Below are positions 61,729 to 64,000 of a DNA stretch of 64,000 nucleotides, piece after piece (position 1 is the first letter of the stretch; each line of letters begins with the position of its first letter). A model generated the notes under the pieces. It saw only the letters and a list, made by a program, of their open reading frames with translations, did not search any database and was not told the origin of the DNA. The position numbers and the translations under genes were made by a program. Location: NCBI RefSeq assembly GCF_011493005.1, contig NZ_CP049157.1, positions 1,736,001-1,800,000 on the forward strand, in the 5' to 3' direction. The stretch is from Caballeronia sp. SBC1. Its GTDB lineage: Bacteria; Pseudomonadota; Gammaproteobacteria; Burkholderiales; Burkholderiaceae.

Positions 61729-63492
61729 GTGAACAGCCCATGTTCGGTCAGCGCCGCGGATATCGAGCTGGACATCGAGCGCTATGAATTGCGCCGAGGC
61801 GGCCAGCGAATCCGCCTTGAGCGCATGCCGATGGAGTTGCTGATCCTGATGGCGTCGCGCAGCGGGCAACTCGTGACGCGGGCAGACATCGTCAAGGCGC
61901 TGTGGGGTGGAAACGCGTTTCGCGACACCGACAATGGCATCAATACGGCGATCCGGAAAATTCGCATCGCGCTTGGCGAAGACCCTGAGAACCCGCGCTA
62001 TCTGCTGACAGTGAAAGGCAAAGGCTATCGCCTCGAGGCGGTACGAATCTCTTCTCCGCCGCCGCCCCCGGTCGCGCCGCCGGCCGCCGTGCGCGTGCTC
62101 GTCCTGCCCTTCGAAAACAAGAGCGATGATGCGAGCCTGGACAACTTTTGCGACGCGTTGGCCGACGAGACCTCGGCGAATCTCGGCATGCTCAATCCTG
62201 AGCAGATTGCGGTCATCGCAAGAACGACCGCCGCCTGTTACCGGCACACTCGCAAGAGCATTGCGGAAATAGCCCATGAACTGGGGCTCGACTACGTGCT
62301 GGAAGGCGCGTTGACCCGCGATAGAGGGCGAGCGCGCGTCCGTGCGCAACTGGTGCGCTGCTTCGATCAGACGCAAGTCTGGAGCGGCTTGCGCGAAACG
62401 ACGGCGACAGACGCGCTGGACGTGCAGAAGGAGGTGGGCACCGCGCTTGCCGAGCAGATCGCGCCCGCGCTGGGGGAGCAGCAGCGGCGCATGCTGGCAA
62501 GGCGCCTGCCAATCGATCCTTGCGCACACGATGCGTATCTGCGCGGCCGGTATTACTGGACCCGTCGCGTGCATTTCGACGCCGGCTTCGCCGCCCATCA
62601 CGGGCTTAGCGCGGAGGACTTCATTCGAGCGCGCGGCTACTTCGAAGCGGCAATCGATCGGGATCCGACTTATGCGCTGGGCTATGTCGGCTTGTCCAAC
62701 GTTCATGGCGCAACAGCGGCGCATGGTTTCTATGCCGCTCGCCAAGGCTACCCACGAGCGCGCGAAGCAGCGCTACGTGCATTGGAGCTCGACGCCGATC
62801 TTCCGGAGGCTCATCAGGCACTGGCTGGCGTACACTATTTTTATGACTGGGATTGGCGCAAAGCGGAGGCCGAGTTTCTGGAAGCGCTGCGTCTGAACCC
62901 GAGCCATGCCGAGACCAGCCGGCTTTACGCGAGGCTGCTGCTTGTGCTTGGGCGGGAGGCGGAGGGGAGAGCTCAATTCGAGCGTGCCGAGAAGACCGAC
63001 CCGCTTGGATTCGAAGGCTCACGCGTATTCGGCCTCGTGCAGTCAGGCAGATACGAAGAAGTCGTCAAGGAGTACCTTGCTGCCGGTCATGGCAATCGTT
63101 CGCCGCTGGTGTATCAGTTGCTGGCAACGGCGTTCGAAGTGCAGGGTCTATACAAGGAGGCCATTGACGCGTCCATCGAAGCACTGACGCGTTGCAACGA
63201 GTTCGCCAGAGCCGAGCGTATCCAGACAGTCTGGGAATCCGGCGGCTACGACGCGGTCCTGCAATGGTATTTGCAGGACTTGCAGGCAAGACGTCAAAAG
63301 GGCTACACGTCACCGCTCCTGTTTGCGGAACTCTATGCGCGGCTCGCGAAACCGGACGAGATGTTTCATTGGCTCGAACTGGCAGTGGCTGACCGCTCTC
63401 CACGCCTGTGCGAATTGCGCACGAATGCGTGGTTCCGTCGCTACCGGTCGATGGGGCGGTTCCGGGATATCGAAAAACGCATCGGTCATTAA
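61729..63492 (+). CDS. Soluble winged-helix/TolB-like/TPR regulator
   Basis: A 587-residue protein with an OmpR-type winged helix at the N-terminus (about 8-105: ELDIERYELRRGGQRIRLER, MELLILMASRSGQLVTRADI, GINTAIRKIRIALGEDPENP, VKGKGYRLE). A proline-rich linker (SSPPPPPVAPPAAV) leads to a TolB/FlgO-like adenylate-cyclase-associated region (VLVLPFENKSDDASLDNFCD) and several TPR repeats to the end. It resembles CadC-type regulators but lacks the transmembrane helix, so it is cytosolic. GTG 61729 has GAGGAG five bases upstream. It probably regulates the neighbouring porin, transporter or AtoE genes. Confidence 0.83.
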   Translation: MNSPCSVSAADIELDIERYELRRGGQRIRLERMPMELLILMASRSGQLVTRADIVKALWGGNAFRDTDNGINTAIRKIRIALGEDPENPRYLLTVKGKGYRLEAVRISSPPPPPVAPPAAVRVLVLPFENKSDDASLDNFCDALADETSANLGMLNPEQIAVIARTTAACYRHTRKSIAEIAHELGLDYVLEGALTRDRGRARVRAQLVRCFDQTQVWSGLRETTATDALDVQKEVGTALAEQIAPALGEQQRRMLARRLPIDPCAHDAYLRGRYYWTRRVHFDAGFAAHHGLSAEDFIRARGYFEAAIDRDPTYALGYVGLSNVHGATAAHGFYAARQGYPRAREAALRALELDADLPEAHQALAGVHYFYDWDWRKAEAEFLEALRLNPSHAETSRLYARLLLVLGREAEGRAQFERAEKTDPLGFEGSRVFGLVQSGRYEEVVKEYLAAGHGNRSPLVYQLLATAFEVQGLYKEAIDASIEALTRCNEFARAERIQTVWESGGYDAVLQWYLQDLQARRQKGYTSPLLFAELYARLAKPDEMFHWLELAVADRSPRLCELRTNAWFRRYRSMGRFRDIEKRIGH

Positions 63493-63558
63493 AACACGCG
63501 CCGTATCTGGCCACGCTGACACGTACGGCGGAGTGCGGCATCCAGGGAGTCAGAGACC

Positions 63559-64000
63559 ATGAACACCAGAGACAAGCCTTTAGCCCCTGTGAATCAATCC
63601 GATCGTCCGCGAGGCGTTGTAGCTGGTCTGGTCTATGTGTTCGAGCGGGTCATGCCGGATCCGTTTGTCCTTTCAATTGGTCTGACGTTCTTTGTCAGCG
63701 TGATCGCCGTCGCTTTCGCGCCGCATGGCTCGGTGCCGGTCGTGCTCGCGTCGTGGTACTCGGGCACGTTCAACATCCTCGGTTTCGCGTTGCAGATGAT
63801 CCTGATTCTCGCAACCGGATATGCCATTGCCGACGCGCCCATCGTTCAGCGAGGCTTGCGTGCCCTGGCCGCGAAGGTACAGACGCCGACTCGCGCCGCG
63901 CTGATTGTATTTCCAATCGTGGCGGTTGCAGCGTGGCTCAACTGGGGGCTCGGCCTGGTTGTGGGCGCCTTGCTGTCGCGTGAAATCGCGCGGCGGGTGA
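63559..64000 (+). CDS. Short-chain fatty acid transporter, AtoE family (partial)
   Basis: Runs off the window end; 147 codons are visible from ATG 63559. Hydrophobic and matching the AtoE family N-terminus: VVAGLVYVFERVMPDPFVLS, LTFFVSVIAVAFAP, WYSGTFNILGFALQMILILA, TGYAIADAPIVQRGL and AAWLNWGLGLVVGALLSREI. Family members import short-chain fatty acids such as acetoacetate or butyrate. It begins about 65 bases after the regulator gene. The two nearby SDR genes could act on related hydroxy acids, an inference only. Confidence 0.87.
   Translation, partial: MNTRDKPLAPVNQSDRPRGVVAGLVYVFERVMPDPFVLSIGLTFFVSVIAVAFAPHGSVPVVLASWYSGTFNILGFALQMILILATGYAIADAPIVQRGLRALAAKVQTPTRAALIVFPIVAVAAWLNWGLGLVVGALLSREIARRV

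Noticed and set aside
61516..62745. Minus-strand frame of 409 codons
   Set aside because: Antisense across two clear genes (transporter and regulator); composition is typical of a shadow frame.
1..64000. CRISPR array, tRNA or rRNA genes
   Set aside because: No regularly spaced repeats and no tRNA- or rRNA-like conserved blocks were noticed on either strand.

Overview
The window looks like a chromosome or chromid segment of a Burkholderiaceae bacterium, most likely Paraburkholderia or Caballeronia. The pointers are a high-GC coding style, two short secreted DUF4148 proteins, a Burkholderiales-type trimeric porin, an Ohr/OsmC protein, XdhABC, Rnk, and many MHS-family carboxylate transporters. 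The species call is inference; no rRNA or tRNA gene is visible.

Layout. 1-7.4 kb: manganese transport (mntH, divergent mntR), a 1.7 kb gene-poor stretch with a diverged inverted repeat, then a fused-permease ABC importer with its ATPase. 7.6-12.4 kb: ParB-like protein, three phage- or plasmid-flavoured small proteins, ohr, and two DUF4148 paralogues that share a GTATC-N5-GTATC upstream element. 13.1-17.6 kb: xanthine dehydrogenase xdhA-xdhB with an xdhC that lacks its N-terminal domain. 18.7-19.5 kb: rnk and a small membrane protein.

20.0-36.5 kb is the main catabolic island: a complete picolinate (pyridine-2-carboxylate) degradation cluster. A four-component Rieske oxygenase and a three-subunit molybdenum hydroxylase form one operon. 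An amidohydrolase-type decarboxylase, maleate isomerase, N-formylmaleamate deformylase, 2,5-dihydroxypyridine dioxygenase and maleamate amidohydrolase form a second. Two MHS transporters and a MarR repressor follow. The inferred route is picolinate > 6-hydroxypicolinate > 3,6-dihydroxypicolinate > 2,5-dihydroxypyridine > N-formylmaleamate > maleamate > maleate > fumarate. Three identical TCAG-N4-CTGA palindromes mark the promoters of the two operons and of the second transporter, and are probable PicR operators. The first transporter gene carries one in-frame TGA. The hydroxylase iron-sulfur subunit is fused to a CoxG-like domain.

36.6-46.3 kb: a double-length ABC exporter with a divergent LysR regulator, then a GntR-controlled operon with an AprA-like flavoprotein, a ferredoxin, a ruined ABC ATPase, a HEAT-repeat protein and a DUF971 protein. 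47.7-51.5 kb: a polar amino acid ABC importer whose binding-protein gene is split by a 1387 bp IS701-type element (4 bp CTAA duplication) and which has no ATPase gene here.

52.8-55.7 kb holds the least familiar system: a three-gene unit encoding a cyclic-nucleotide-binding protein with a FliG-like C-terminal domain, a MotA-type protein and a MotB-type protein, with no other flagellar genes nearby. 56.4-64 kb: two short-chain dehydrogenases, a secreted protein, a porin, an MHS transporter, a soluble winged-helix/TPR regulator and the start of a short-chain fatty acid transporter (AtoE type).

Decay is scattered through the window: truncated xdhC, a nonsense transporter, a doubly damaged ATPase, an IS-split binding protein, and hydrolase and IS6 remnants. 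Against this the pic enzymes are all intact.
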